Shown: positions 6,532 through 14,264, numbered from the stretch's first letter. The stretch: 18,161 nucleotides of DNA from Glacieibacterium sp038211965 (GCA_038211965.1 JBBQVB010000042.1:1-18161); one strand, 5' to 3'. The notes: generated by a model not told the origin, from the letters alone. Numbers and translations are program-made.

Positions 6532-8372
6532 GCGGCGCGGCGGCTGTGCGCGAGCAGCGCGGTGAGGGCGGCGGGGGTGACGCCGGGAACGCGCGCTGCC
6601 GCGCCGAGGTTTGTCGGGCGCACCGCACGGAGCCGCTCGCGCATCTCAAGCGACAACCCGGCAACACGGTCGTAATCGAGCGCGGTGTCGAGGCCGAGCG
6701 CTTCGTCTCGACGCAACCGCGCGACGTCGTCGTCCTGACGGTCGAGATAGGCGGCATAGGCGGCATCGGTTGCCAGCGTTTCGGCATCGCTCTCGGTGAC
6801 CGCCCCGAGCGACGGCCAGACGCGGCGCGCGGCGTCCCAGTCGACATCGGGAAAACGCAGCCATTCGAACGCGCTGCGCTCGACGCCGTCCTGACGAACC
6901 GCGATCCCGAGCGACGCCAGCCGCGACGGCGTCGCGTGCAGGCCGTCGAGGCAGTCGCGCGACGCCTGCAGCCGTGCCGACCGCGCCGCGAAGGCGCGGT
7001 CCCGCGTTGCGCCGACAAGCCCGAGCGCCGCGCCGCGCGGGGTCAGGCGCAGGTCGGCATTGTCGATCCGCAACCGCAGGCGATATTCGGCGCGCGAGGT
7101 GAACATGCGGTACGGCTCGGTCACGCCCTGCGTCACGAGGTCGTCGATCATCACCCCGGTGTAGCTCGAGGCGCGATCGAACACTGCCTCATCTTGCCCG
7201 CCTGCGAAGCGCGCCGCATTGAGCCCCGCGACGAGGCCCTGCGCCGCCGCCTCCTCATAGCCGGTGGTGCCGTTGATCTGGCCCGCAAGGAACAACCCGC
7301 TGTAATCCTTGACCGCCAGCCCCGGCGTCAGCACGCGCGGATCGACGTGATCATATTCGATGGCATAGCCGGGCCGGACGATCCGCGCGTGTTCGAGGCC
7401 CGGGATCGTCGCGATTAGCGCCGCCTGGACGGCAGCCGGGAGCGATGTCGAGATGCCGTTGGGGTAGATGTCGGGAACGTCGAGGCCCTCGGGCTCGAGG
7501 AAAATCTGGTGCCCGTCGCGGTCGCCGAAGCGCATCACCTTGTCTTCGAGGCTCGGGCAATAGCGCGGCCCCTGACCGGCAATGCGACCGGCGTACATCG
7601 GGGCTTCGTGGATATGCGCGCGGACAAGGTCGTGCGTCGCCGTCGTCGTCCGCGTGACGGCGCACGGCAACTGCGCCAGCACCGGCCCGCTGGACAGGCT
7701 CGACATCATCACCGCGACGTCGTCGCCGTCCTGCCGTTCGAGGCCCGCCCAGTCGATGCTGCGCCCGTCGAGGCGCGGCGGGGTGCCCGTCTTGAGGCGC
7801 GCCATCGGCAGGCCCAGCGCGCGCAGGTGTGCGGCGAGCCCCGTCGCGGGGCCGCTGCCGTGTCGCCCGCCGGGCATGCTCCGGTCACCGATGTGCATCA
7901 GCCCACCGAGGAAGGTCCCCGTCGTGACGACGATTGCACGCGCTCGGATGTCACCGCCGGATGTCGCGACGCCGACGATGGCCTGCCCGTCGCGGAGCAG
8001 ACCTTCGACCGATGCCTCGATGACGGTGATACCGCACTGGGCACCGATCGCATCGGCCATTGCACGACGGTAGCGGATGCGGTCGCACTGGACACGCGGG
8101 CCGCGCACGGCGGGGCCCTTGCGGCGGTTGAGGAGGCGAAACTGGATCGCGCCGGCATCGGCGACGCGCCCCATCAGGCCGTCGAGCGCGTCGATCTCAC
8201 GGACGAGATGCCCCTTGCCGAGGCCACCGACGGCCGGGTTGCATGACAGCGTCCCGAGGTCGTCGCGGCGCATCGTGACCAGCGCAACCGACGCACCAAC
8301 GCGCGCCGCCGCTGCCGCGGCCTCGCACCCGGCATGCCCGCCGCCGACGACGATGACATCGAAATTCCGCAT
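6528..8372 (-). CDS. mnmG: tRNA uridine-5-carboxymethylaminomethyl(34) synthesis enzyme MnmG
   Basis: A 614-residue FAD enzyme that, with MnmE, adds carboxymethylaminomethyl groups to U34 of certain tRNAs. The N-terminal FAD-binding GGGHAGCEA is at 10-18. It is followed by SCNPAVGGLGKGHLVREIDA near 43-62, GPRYCPSLEDKV with a catalytic-type Cys in the middle, and GQINGTTGYEEAAAQG. The C-terminal helical domain that meets MnmE and tRNA is present. The start MRNFDVIVVGGG at 8372 matches the family. The frame stays open upstream to 8705, but that stretch crosses the two parS sites and the mnmE 3' end, so it is not coding. The stop overlaps the rsmG GTG. Confidence 0.97.
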   Translation of the reverse strand: MRNFDVIVVGGGHAGCEAAAAAARVGASVALVTMRRDDLGTLSCNPAVGGLGKGHLVREIDALDGLMGRVADAGAIQFRLLNRRKGPAVRGPRVQCDRIRYRRAMADAIGAQCGITVIEASVEGLLRDGQAIVGVATSGGDIRARAIVVTTGTFLGGLMHIGDRSMPGGRHGSGPATGLAAHLRALGLPMARLKTGTPPRLDGRSIDWAGLERQDGDDVAVMMSSLSSGPVLAQLPCAVTRTTTATHDLVRAHIHEAPMYAGRIAGQGPRYCPSLEDKVMRFGDRDGHQIFLEPEGLDVPDIYPNGISTSLPAAVQAALIATIPGLEHARIVRPGYAIEYDHVDPRVLTPGLAVKDYSGLFLAGQINGTTGYEEAAAQGLVAGLNAARFAGGQDEAVFDRASSYTGVMIDDLVTQGVTEPYRMFTSRAEYRLRLRIDNADLRLTPRGAALGLVGATRDRAFAARSARLQASRDCLDGLHATPSRLASLGIAVRQDGVERSAFEWLRFPDVDWDAARRVWPSLGAVTESDAETLATDAAYAAYLDRQDDDVARLRRDEALGLDTALDYDRVAGLSLEMRERLRAVRPTNLGAAARVPGVTPAALTALLAHSRRAA

Positions 8373-8409
8373 GGCATGTCCTACGCCGCCGGGCACGAGT
8401 CGGTCAAAA

Positions 8410-8425
8410 TGTTCCACGTGGAACA
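8410..8425. promoter_or_regulatory. parS: parS site 2 (mnmE-mnmG gap)
   Basis: An exact copy of the 16-base palindrome TGTTCCACGTGGAACA, lying 38 bases upstream of the mnmG start in the 89-base gap after mnmE. It should bind ParB. Confidence 0.95.
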
Positions 8426-8444
8426 ATCCGAGCCGTCGTGCCGA

Positions 8445-8460
8445 TGTTCCACGTGGAACA
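8445..8460. promoter_or_regulatory. parS: parS site 3 (just after the mnmE stop)
   Basis: A third exact copy of TGTTCCACGTGGAACA, placed directly beside the mnmE stop codon (8462-8464). It is 35 bases from site 2, centre to centre. Confidence 0.95.
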
Positions 8461-8461
8461 T

Positions 8462-9751
8462 TTACTTGCCGATGCAAAAGCGTGCGAAGATGCCGTCGAG
8501 CACAGCCTCGATGCCGACGCGCCCGCTGATGCCCCACAGCGCCTGCTGGGCGCGTCTGAGGCCCTCGGCGGCCAGAACCGGGTCGGACTGCCCGATGACG
8601 CCGCCAAGCGCTGTACGGGCCTCCTGAGCAGCCGCAACGTGGCGCGCGTTGGCGAGCAGCGGGGGCTCGGCGGGGATCGCCGTGCGCGCCCAGTCGACGA
8701 GCCACGCTTCGAGGTCGGCCATCCCGGCACCCGTCAGGCTCGACACGCCGATGGTCCCGGCGTGGCGTCCCGGCGGCGCGCCGTCGAGGTCGATCATCGT
8801 CCGGACCGGCTGGCCGTCGCCCGGTGCTCCGCCGGGGCCGTGCAGCGCCAGCACGAGGTCGGCAGCAGCGGCGCGCTGGCGGGCACGGGCGATCCCCGCC
8901 GTTTCGACCGGATCGTTCGAGTCGCGCAGCCCCGCCGTGTCGACGAGCGTCACCAGCACCCCGCCAAGGTCGAGCCGCGCCTCGAGAGCATCGCGCGTCG
9001 TCCCCGCGACGGGCGACACCAGCGCCACATCGCGGCGCGCCAAGGCATTGACAAGGCTGGACTTCCCCGAATTGGGCGGCCCGCTCACGACCACCGTCAG
9101 ACCGTCGCGCACCGCCCGCCCGCGTGCCGCCTGCGCCAGCGCTGCGTCGATCGCGGCGATCAGCGCGACGACCCCGGCATCGCCGGCGTCGCCGAGACGC
9201 GCCGCGACGTCATCCTCGCCGTCGGCGAAATCGAGCGCCGCCTCGGCCTCGGCACGCAGGGCGGTCAGCCGCGCCGTCCAGTCCTCGACGGCACGGCGCA
9301 GCGCTCCGTCGGCGTGCGCCAGCGCAGCCCGGCGCTGCGCCTCGGTCTCGGCGGCAATCAGGTCGGCAACACCTTCGACCTGGCTCAGATCGAGGCGGCG
9401 ATTGTCGAAGGCGCGGCGGGTGAATTCGCCCGCATCCGCAAGCCGCAGCCCGGCCTGCGCGCCGAGCGCCGCGACCACCGCCGCGACGACCGCCGTGCCG
9501 CCGTGAACGTGCAGCTCGACGACGTCCTCGCCCGTCGCGCTCGCCGGTCCGGCGAAGCGCACCACCAGCGCGCGGTCGATCGGCGTCGCGTCGGCGCCAT
9601 GGAGCGTGCGCAACGCGGTCCGGCGCGCCGGGGGCGAAGGCGCGCGGGTGAGTGCCGCGAGCGCCGCGAACGCCTGCGGCCCCGACACGCGCACTACCGC
9701 GATCCCGGCCGGAAGGGCTCCCGACGACAGCGCGAAGATCGTGTCGGGCAC
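8462..9751 (-). CDS. mnmE: tRNA modification GTPase MnmE
   Basis: A 429-residue GTPase that partners MnmG in U34 modification. The N-terminal tetrahydrofolate-binding domain (DTIFALSSG, VVELHVHGG, AGEFTRRAFDN) spans about 1-115. A helical region surrounds the G domain, and the C-terminus ends FCIGK with the conserved Cys. G1 is GPPNSGKS (224-231), G2 is GTTRD (250-254) and G3 is DTAG (271-274). At the G4 place the protein reads TMID (318-321) where NKxD or TKxD is expected, so the lysine is missing. It is slightly shorter than the E. coli protein (about 454). The DUF6489-like gene ends 25 bases upstream, suggesting one operon. Confidence 0.96.
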   Translation of the reverse strand: MPDTIFALSSGALPAGIAVVRVSGPQAFAALAALTRAPSPPARRTALRTLHGADATPIDRALVVRFAGPASATGEDVVELHVHGGTAVVAAVVAALGAQAGLRLADAGEFTRRAFDNRRLDLSQVEGVADLIAAETEAQRRAALAHADGALRRAVEDWTARLTALRAEAEAALDFADGEDDVAARLGDAGDAGVVALIAAIDAALAQAARGRAVRDGLTVVVSGPPNSGKSSLVNALARRDVALVSPVAGTTRDALEARLDLGGVLVTLVDTAGLRDSNDPVETAGIARARQRAAAADLVLALHGPGGAPGDGQPVRTMIDLDGAPPGRHAGTIGVSSLTGAGMADLEAWLVDWARTAIPAEPPLLANARHVAAAQEARTALGGVIGQSDPVLAAEGLRRAQQALWGISGRVGIEAVLDGIFARFCIGK

Positions 9752-9776
9752 GCCCGTTCCGGCGGTCAGGCGACCG

Positions 9777-10019
9777 TCACTTGCCCGCCATCGGCATCAT
9801 CGCCGCCGACCAGAAGGCGCTGCGCATCTTCTCGAAGCTCTCGGCCATGCCCGGCATCCACGTCTTCGCCATGCGCTCGAAATCGTCGGGGGTCAGACCG
9901 TCGCTGACATAGGATTTCATCTTGTCGAGATACAGGTCGTGGAGCGGCGCGAGGTCGGGGAGGCCGAAGAAGGCGCGGGCTTCCTGCGGCGTGCAGTCGA
10001 TATCGAAGGTGATTTTCAT
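9777..10019 (-). CDS. Small conserved protein, DUF6489-like
   Basis: An 80-residue soluble protein without signal peptide. It begins MKITFDIDCTPQEARAFFGL, then a helical stretch with Asp/Leu/Met and PGMAESFEKM, and ends near MMPMAGK. Short proteins with this F-D-I-D-C-T-P-x-E-A-R-x-F-F pattern sit next to mnmE in sphingomonads and are called DUF6489 (recalled, not searched). The function is unknown; the helical Met-rich C-terminal half is mildly phasin-like. It is the first gene of the minus-strand run through mnmE, 25 bases away, and is divergent from the quinone oxidoreductase gene across an 85-base gap. Confidence 0.8.
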   Translation of the reverse strand: MKITFDIDCTPQEARAFFGLPDLAPLHDLYLDKMKSYVSDGLTPDDFERMAKTWMPGMAESFEKMRSAFWSAAMMPMAGK

Positions 10020-10104
10020 GGGGCTCGGTCCGGGCGGCGCGATCCGGAGCCTAGCGCGCGTCCCGGCGGCTGGCTAGAACCGGCGGACTCACCGGGGACC
10101 CGCC

Positions 10105-11088
10105 ATGGGCACGACTGCGCACGCCATCCGCTTTGCCGCAACCGGCGGACCCGAAGTCCTCGACTATGTCGAGGTCGAGGTCGGCGATCCCGGCCCGGGC
10201 GAGCTGCGGCTGCGCCAGACGGCGATCGGGCTCAACTACATCGACACCTATCACCGCACCGGCCTGTACCCCGTCGCGCTGCCGGGCGGGCTCGGCCTCG
10301 AAGGCGCGGGCGTGGTCGAAGCGCTGGGCGCGGGGGTCGAGGGCGTCGCGGTGGGCGACCGCGTCGCCTATTGCGGCGGGCCGCTCGGGGCCTATGCGAC
10401 CCACCGGCTGCTCCCCGCCGCCGTCGCGGTTCGGCTCCCCGACAGTGTGAGCGACGAGACCGCCGCGGCGGCGATGCTCAAGGGCTGCACGACCGAGTTC
10501 CTCGTCGAACGCTGTGCCAAGGTGCAGGCGGGCCAGACGGTGCTCGTGCAAGCGGCGGCGGGCGGCGTCGGGTTGCTCCTCGTGCAATGGCTCAAACATC
10601 TCGGCGCGCGCGTCATCGCCACCGCAGGCGGGGCGGAAAAGCTTGCGCTGGCAAAGCGTTACGGGGCGGATGAGGGGATCGACTACGGCCACGAGGACGT
10701 CGCAGCGCGCGTCCGCGAACTGACCGGTGGGGCGGGCGTGGCAGTGGTTTTCGACGGCGTCGGCCAGGCGACGTGGGAAGGCTCGCTCGACAGCCTCGCG
10801 AAGCGCGGGCTGCACATCGGCTATGGCAACGCCAGCGGCGCGGTGGGGCCGGTCGATTTCGGCATCCTCGCGCGCAAGGGCTCGCTGTTCACGACGCGCC
10901 CGACGCTGTTCGACTACTACGTGACGCGCGCCGAAATCGAGGCGGGGGCGGGGCGGGTGCTCGACCTGGTGGCCAGGGGCGTGCTCGAGGTCCGCGTCGA
11001 TCAGCGTTACGCGCTCGCCGACGCGGCGCAGGCTCACCGCGACCTCGAGGCGCGGCGGACGACGGGGTCGACGGTGCTGGTGCCGTAA
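10105..11088 (+). CDS. NADPH:quinone oxidoreductase, zeta-crystallin type
   Basis: A 327-residue zinc-free medium-chain dehydrogenase/reductase. The N-terminal GroES-like domain carries the family's IGLNYIDTYHRTGLYP and GLEGAGVVEALG. The Rossmann domain has the NADPH-binding AAAGGVG (150-156). Family members reduce quinones with one or two electrons; the natural acceptor is not visible here. A GGGGA site lies 7 bases before the ATG at 10105. The gene stands alone on the plus strand between two minus-strand units. Confidence 0.93.
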   Translation: MGTTAHAIRFAATGGPEVLDYVEVEVGDPGPGELRLRQTAIGLNYIDTYHRTGLYPVALPGGLGLEGAGVVEALGAGVEGVAVGDRVAYCGGPLGAYATHRLLPAAVAVRLPDSVSDETAAAAMLKGCTTEFLVERCAKVQAGQTVLVQAAAGGVGLLLVQWLKHLGARVIATAGGAEKLALAKRYGADEGIDYGHEDVAARVRELTGGAGVAVVFDGVGQATWEGSLDSLAKRGLHIGYGNASGAVGPVDFGILARKGSLFTTRPTLFDYYVTRAEIEAGAGRVLDLVARGVLEVRVDQRYALADAAQAHRDLEARRTTGSTVLVP

Positions 11089-11134
11089 GCGGCGGGTCAG
11101 GGCCGCAGGTCAGCCTGCACACCCGTCCCGCCGC
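11089..11134. terminator. Nested inverted repeat between convergent genes
   Basis: An outer perfect 8-base pair GCGGCGGG (11089-11096) / CCCGCCGC (11127-11134) encloses an inner hairpin GCAGG-TCAG-CCTGC (11105-11118). It starts right after the quinone oxidoreductase stop and ends before the lipoprotein stop on the other strand. No T-run follows, so a terminator role in either direction is plausible but unproven. Confidence 0.4.
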
Positions 11135-11144
11135 GCTGCACTGC

Positions 11145-11642
11145 TCACCCCGGCGATGTGATGTCCTCGACCGCCTTCCAGCTTCCGTCGGCCTGTTTCT
11201 GGAACACCGTCAGGTAGTTGCTGACCTGCACCTGGGGTGCACCCGATTTTCCCGAGGTCGACTGGCGAATCGTGCCGCGCGTGTAGGCAAGGTCGCCGCT
11301 CGCGGCGACGCGGGTCCGGACGTTCTGCACGGTCATGCCGAAACCGGGGTCGCGCAGCGCGTCGGGCAGGCCGTCGCGGATCGCCGCGATGCCGATGCGC
11401 GCCGGGGCCTCGGGGATGATCAGCGCGGCATCGTCGGCATAGTGCGCGACGACCGCCTCGACATTGCGCGCCTCGATGTCGCGGATCCACTGCGCCTCGA
11501 CCGCCTTGATCGCCGTGGCTGCAGCCTCGGTATCGGCCGCCGGACGCGTTGCCGTGGCAGGTGCCGGCGCGCCGTCGGCGCGCGCGGCCGGCTTGGCTTG
11601 GCAGGCGGCAAGCGCCAGGGCCACCAGGCTCACCGCGGTCAT
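11145..11642 (-). CDS. SnoaL/DUF4440-like lipoprotein
   Basis: A 165-residue protein with a hydrophobic start and a lipobox LAAC (Cys at 14), so probably lipid-anchored after export. An Ala/Pro-rich linker is followed by a SnoaL-like domain: helix with AVEAQWIRDIEARNVEAVVAHYADDAAL, then IRDGLPDALRD and a last strand NYLTVFQKQADGSWKAVEDI. Such domains are small cone-shaped folds that bind or act on varied ligands, so function is not fixed. An in-frame TTG at 11657 would give a signal peptide with an Arg in its n-region and may be the true start. The long open frame reaching 11852 runs into the channel gene and is not used. Confidence 0.8.
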   Translation of the reverse strand: MTAVSLVALALAACQAKPAARADGAPAPATATRPAADTEAAATAIKAVEAQWIRDIEARNVEAVVAHYADDAALIIPEAPARIGIAAIRDGLPDALRDPGFGMTVQNVRTRVAASGDLAYTRGTIRQSTSGKSGAPQVQVSNYLTVFQKQADGSWKAVEDITSPG

Positions 11643-11671
11643 CGAAACTCTGGTCAACGCATATCTCCCCG

Positions 11672-11689
11672 CGCCCCGAATGCGGGGCG
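11672..11689. repeat. Stem-loop CGCCCCG-AATG-CGGGGCG
   Basis: A perfect 7-base stem with a 4-base loop in the 97-base gap between the channel stop and the lipoprotein start. It has no T-run on either side. It could be a leader structure or a weak terminator. Confidence 0.4.
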
Positions 11690-11705
11690 ACACGGAGCCG
11701 TAATG

Positions 11706-11722
11706 CTTTCGTAACCCGAAAG
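11706..11722. repeat. Stem-loop CTTTCG-TAACC-CGAAAG
   Basis: A perfect 6-base stem with a 5-base loop, 18 bases beyond the stop codon of the channel gene in its reading direction. No T-run follows. Confidence 0.35.
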
Positions 11723-11739
11723 GGTCCAGACGACCGCGC

Positions 11740-12657
11740 CTACAGCGGCTCGATGACGTTGAAACGGCCATAATCGAGCGTCCGCCGCCCGTCGTCGCCG
11801 ACCCCGAGCATGTCGGCGAAGCGCGCGTTCCAGCGCAGCTTGGCGGCGGCATAGGCGGTGCGCGCGTGGATGGTCTGCGCCATGCTCTCGTCGGTGCCCG
11901 CGATGACGACGATGATCTCGTCCTCCGACGCGCGGATTTGGGCTTCGCTGAGCCCGAAGAACGGGCTCGACGGGGTAATCTGGTGGATGATCGTCCAGCT
12001 CAAGGCGAAAACCGGATTGGCGCTGCGCACAAGGTCGAGATCGTAGAAGCGCCGCATCAGCCGCCCGTGATCGTCCTTGACGGCGCGGAGCAGCGAGCAC
12101 CGCGCGCTCGTCTCGAGGATGAGGTTGTGGCGTTGGTTGACCGCGCGCAGCATGATCGACGGGACGCCCTCGAACGGCGCGACGACGGCGTGCCGCGAGA
12201 ACATCACGCGCGCCGTGGGTCGGGCGAAGCGCGCGAACATCAGTCCCGTGGTCAGCGCGAAGCCGAGGACGCCGGTGATTGCCTCGATCACGACGATGAT
12301 GTTGGCGTAGAAGGTCTCGGGCGCGACGTTGCCGTAGCCGATGGTGACGAGGGTGTGGACGCTGAAGAAGAACGCCCGCCAGAAGCGCGACATCTCGGCC
12401 TGACCGCTGACGATGGCGAGGCCGTGCGGGTCGAGCGAATACAGCCCGGCGAAGACCAGATTGAACAGCAGGAAGGCGACGACGAACTGCACCAGCAGGC
12501 GCGGCCAGGTCTCGTGGAGCAGGCGGTAATAGCTGTCGCCGAAGCTCGCGCGCGGCGCGTTGAGGATGTGCACGTCGAGGGTGCCGCGGTCGAGCATGGC
12601 GCGCAACGCGCCGACGGGGCTCGGTTCGTCGCTCGAATCGGGGGGCGGGACGTTCAT
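11740..12657 (-). CDS. Inward-rectifier K+ channel, KirBac type
   Basis: A 305-residue two-helix potassium channel. TM1 is about 55-75 (LVQFVVAFLLFNLVFAGLY), the pore helix and filter HTLVTIGYGN at 101-110 and TM2 about 118-143. The C-terminal half is the Kir-specific cytoplasmic beta domain, with RHNLILETSARCSLLR, FYDLDLVRS and TPSSPFFGL. The filter is TIGYGN, with Ile replacing the commoner Val of TVGYG. The start at 12657 (MNVPPP) is chosen because the extra 20 residues back to 12717 are basic and lie in the divergent promoter region. The ribosome site is weak. Confidence 0.92.
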   Translation of the reverse strand: MNVPPPDSSDEPSPVGALRAMLDRGTLDVHILNAPRASFGDSYYRLLHETWPRLLVQFVVAFLLFNLVFAGLYSLDPHGLAIVSGQAEMSRFWRAFFFSVHTLVTIGYGNVAPETFYANIIVVIEAITGVLGFALTTGLMFARFARPTARVMFSRHAVVAPFEGVPSIMLRAVNQRHNLILETSARCSLLRAVKDDHGRLMRRFYDLDLVRSANPVFALSWTIIHQITPSSPFFGLSEAQIRASEDEIIVVIAGTDESMAQTIHARTAYAAAKLRWNARFADMLGVGDDGRRTLDYGRFNVIEPL

Positions 12658-12680
12658 CGTAAGCCGTCTAGGGCACGCGG

Positions 12681-12705
12681 TGAACCTTTTCCAAATGCAC
12701 TCGTT
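12681..12705 (+). promoter_or_regulatory. Candidate EcfG (general stress) promoter for the CsbD gene
   Basis: TGAAC (12681-12685), 16 bases, then CGTT (12702-12705). The alphaproteobacterial general-stress sigma factor EcfG recognises GGAAC, 16-17 bases, CGTT; the match here has one -35 mismatch and the right spacing. The expected start would leave a leader of about 55 bases before the GTG at 12766. Confidence 0.5.
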
Positions 12706-12765
12706 GTGCTGGCGCAACGCCGAGCCTATCTCGGCTGCACCGTTTCAGAACCGAAAGGATATCCC

Positions 12766-13116
12766 GTGGCGATCAACAAAGACACCATCGAAGGCACGCT
12801 CAACGAATTCGGCGGCAAGGCCGAAGGCTTCGTCGGCGACGTCACCGGCGACACCAAGACCCAGGTCGAAGGCAAGATCGACGAGCTCAAGGGCAAGGTC
12901 CAGGACGTCTATGGCAAGGCGCGCGACAAGGTCAGCGAGTGGGCCGACAACGCGCCCGAGTCGGTGCAGCGCGCGCGCGAAACCGCCAGCCGCTACGCCA
13001 GCGAGGGTGCCGAGCGCGCCAAGACCGTCGTCCAGGAGCAGCCCGTTGCGGTGCTCGCCGGCGGGATCGCGCTGGGCTTCCTGATCGGCTGGCTGGTCAG
13101 CGGCCGCCGCGATTAA
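12766..13116 (+). CDS. CsbD-like stress protein with C-terminal membrane anchor
   Basis: A 116-residue protein starting with GTG after AAAGGA (12754-12759). Residues 1-55 are the CsbD pattern: NKDTIEGTLNEFGGKAEG, then GDTKTQVEGKIDELKGKVQD, two similar charged helices. Residues 56-90 are a polar helix rich in Ala, Glu and Arg. Residues 94-112 form one glycine-rich hydrophobic segment (VAVLAGGIALGFLIGWLV) with a GRRD end, like the anchors of ElaB/YqjD/DUF883 proteins. CsbD of Bacillus is a general-stress protein of unclear function. The fused anchor would place this one at the inner membrane. It has its own candidate stress promoter and terminator. Confidence 0.88.
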   Translation: MAINKDTIEGTLNEFGGKAEGFVGDVTGDTKTQVEGKIDELKGKVQDVYGKARDKVSEWADNAPESVQRARETASRYASEGAERAKTVVQEQPVAVLAGGIALGFLIGWLVSGRRD

Positions 13117-13142
13117 TTTGCCGCGCTAGACGGGTCGCAAGG

Positions 13143-13173
13143 AGCCGGGCCGCAGCGATGCGGCCCGGCTTTT
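13143..13173 (+). terminator. Intrinsic terminator after the CsbD gene
   Basis: A perfect 12-base stem, AGCCGGGCCGCA (13143-13154) / TGCGGCCCGGCT (13159-13170), with a GCGA tetraloop and a T-run ending at 13173. It lies 26 bases after the CsbD stop and just before the mgsA stop on the other strand. Confidence 0.9.
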
Positions 13174-13178
13174 GCGTG

Positions 13179-13553
13179 TCAGCGCTGGATGATCAGGTCG
13201 GCGGTTGCGGGGTTGAGCGCCAGCGGCAGGTCGTAGAGCGTCGCCAGCCGGGTCAGCGCCTTGACGTCGACATCGTGCGGCACCGGCGACAGTGGGTCGA
13301 TGAAGAAGATCAGCATGCCGAGGCGGCCTTCGGCGATCAGCGCGCCGATCTGCTGGTCGCCGCCGAGCGGTCCGCTCTTGACGCAGGTTACGTCGAGTTC
13401 GGGCCACGCCGCGCGGATGCGCCCGCCGGTGGTGCCCGTTGCGGTCAGCGGGTGGCCGCGCAGGCGCGCGATATGTCTGCCGACCCACGCGACCATGGCA
13501 TCCTTCTGCGCATCGTGCGCGACGAGGGCGATGTTGAGGATGGGTCGCGTCAT
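13179..13553 (-). CDS. mgsA: Methylglyoxal synthase
   Basis: A 124-residue enzyme that turns dihydroxyacetone phosphate into methylglyoxal and phosphate, a bypass of lower glycolysis. It shows NIALVAHDAQKDAMV at the start, TGTTGGRI in the phosphate site, SGPLGGDQQIG with the catalytic Asp, and FFIDPLSPVPHDVDVKAL with the conserved His and Asp. It is shorter than the E. coli enzyme (152) mainly at the ends. Its ATG overlaps the yggS stop by four bases (ATGA), so the two are coupled. Confidence 0.95.
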   Translation of the reverse strand: MTRPILNIALVAHDAQKDAMVAWVGRHIARLRGHPLTATGTTGGRIRAAWPELDVTCVKSGPLGGDQQIGALIAEGRLGMLIFFIDPLSPVPHDVDVKALTRLATLYDLPLALNPATADLIIQR

Positions 13554-14224
13554 GCCGCGGGGCGGCCGCCGAACAGCGCGCTGCCGACCCGCACGTGCGT
13601 CGCGCCGAGCATCGCGGCGGTCTCGAAATCGTCCGACATGCCCATACTGAGCCCGTCGAGGCCATGATCGCGCGCGAGTTTCTGGAGGAGCGCGAAGAAC
13701 GGCGCGGCTTCGATACCCGCCGGGGGCACGCACATCAGCCCGGCGACGGGCAGGCCGGCGGCTCTGGCAGTCGCGAGCAACCCCGCCAGATCGCCGAGCG
13801 CGACGCCGCCTTTCTGCGCCTCGTCGCCGATATCGACCTGAACGAAGCACCGCGGCCAGCGGTCCTGCGCGGCGCACGCCTTGGCCAGCGCGGCGACGAG
13901 CGACGCGCGGTCGACGCTGTGGATCGCATCGAACAGCGCCACCGCCGCGTCGGCCTTGTTCGACTGGAGCTGCCCGACGAGGTGGAGGCGGACGCCCGGC
14001 CATTCGACGCGCAACGCGGGCCATTTGGCCGCGGCCTCCTGAACGCGGTTCTCGCCGAAGTCGCGTTGCCCGGCAGCGAGCAGCGGGGCGATCGCGTCGG
14101 GACCATGGGTCTTCGACACCGCGATCAGCGTCGCCGCGCCGGCCGCGCGCCCCGCCAGCGCGGCGGCGCGGTCGAGACGGGCGCAGACATCGGCGAGGCG
14201 TGTGGCGGGGGTGGCATCGTCCAT
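13550..14224 (-). CDS. yggS: PLP homeostasis protein, YggS/PROSC family
   Basis: A 224-residue single-domain TIM-barrel protein that binds pyridoxal phosphate and keeps its level in balance. The PLP lysine is in LIAVSKTHG. Further family marks are FGENRVQEA, HLVGQLQSNKA, SVDR, VDIGDEAQKGG and the phosphate site LSMGMSDDF followed by VRVGSALFG. The start MDDATPATRL at 14224 is chosen because the frame upstream to 14323 lies over the PEP-CTERM remnant and has no family likeness. Confidence 0.94.
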   Translation of the reverse strand: MDDATPATRLADVCARLDRAAALAGRAAGAATLIAVSKTHGPDAIAPLLAAGQRDFGENRVQEAAAKWPALRVEWPGVRLHLVGQLQSNKADAAVALFDAIHSVDRASLVAALAKACAAQDRWPRCFVQVDIGDEAQKGGVALGDLAGLLATARAAGLPVAGLMCVPPAGIEAAPFFALLQKLARDHGLDGLSMGMSDDFETAAMLGATHVRVGSALFGGRPAA

Positions 14225-14264
14225 GCCCCGCCTATAGCCCGACGACGCGGCCCCGCGCCACGCC

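Noticed and set aside
8373..8705. A 111-residue N-terminal extension of MnmG
   Set aside because: The added part reads through two parS sites and the mnmE 3' end; the family start MRNFDVIVVGGG is at 8372.
8438..9907. A 489-codon open frame antisense to mnmE
   Set aside because: Shadow frame in high-GC DNA; its start lies on a parS site and encodes the well-known spurious FHVEH peptide.
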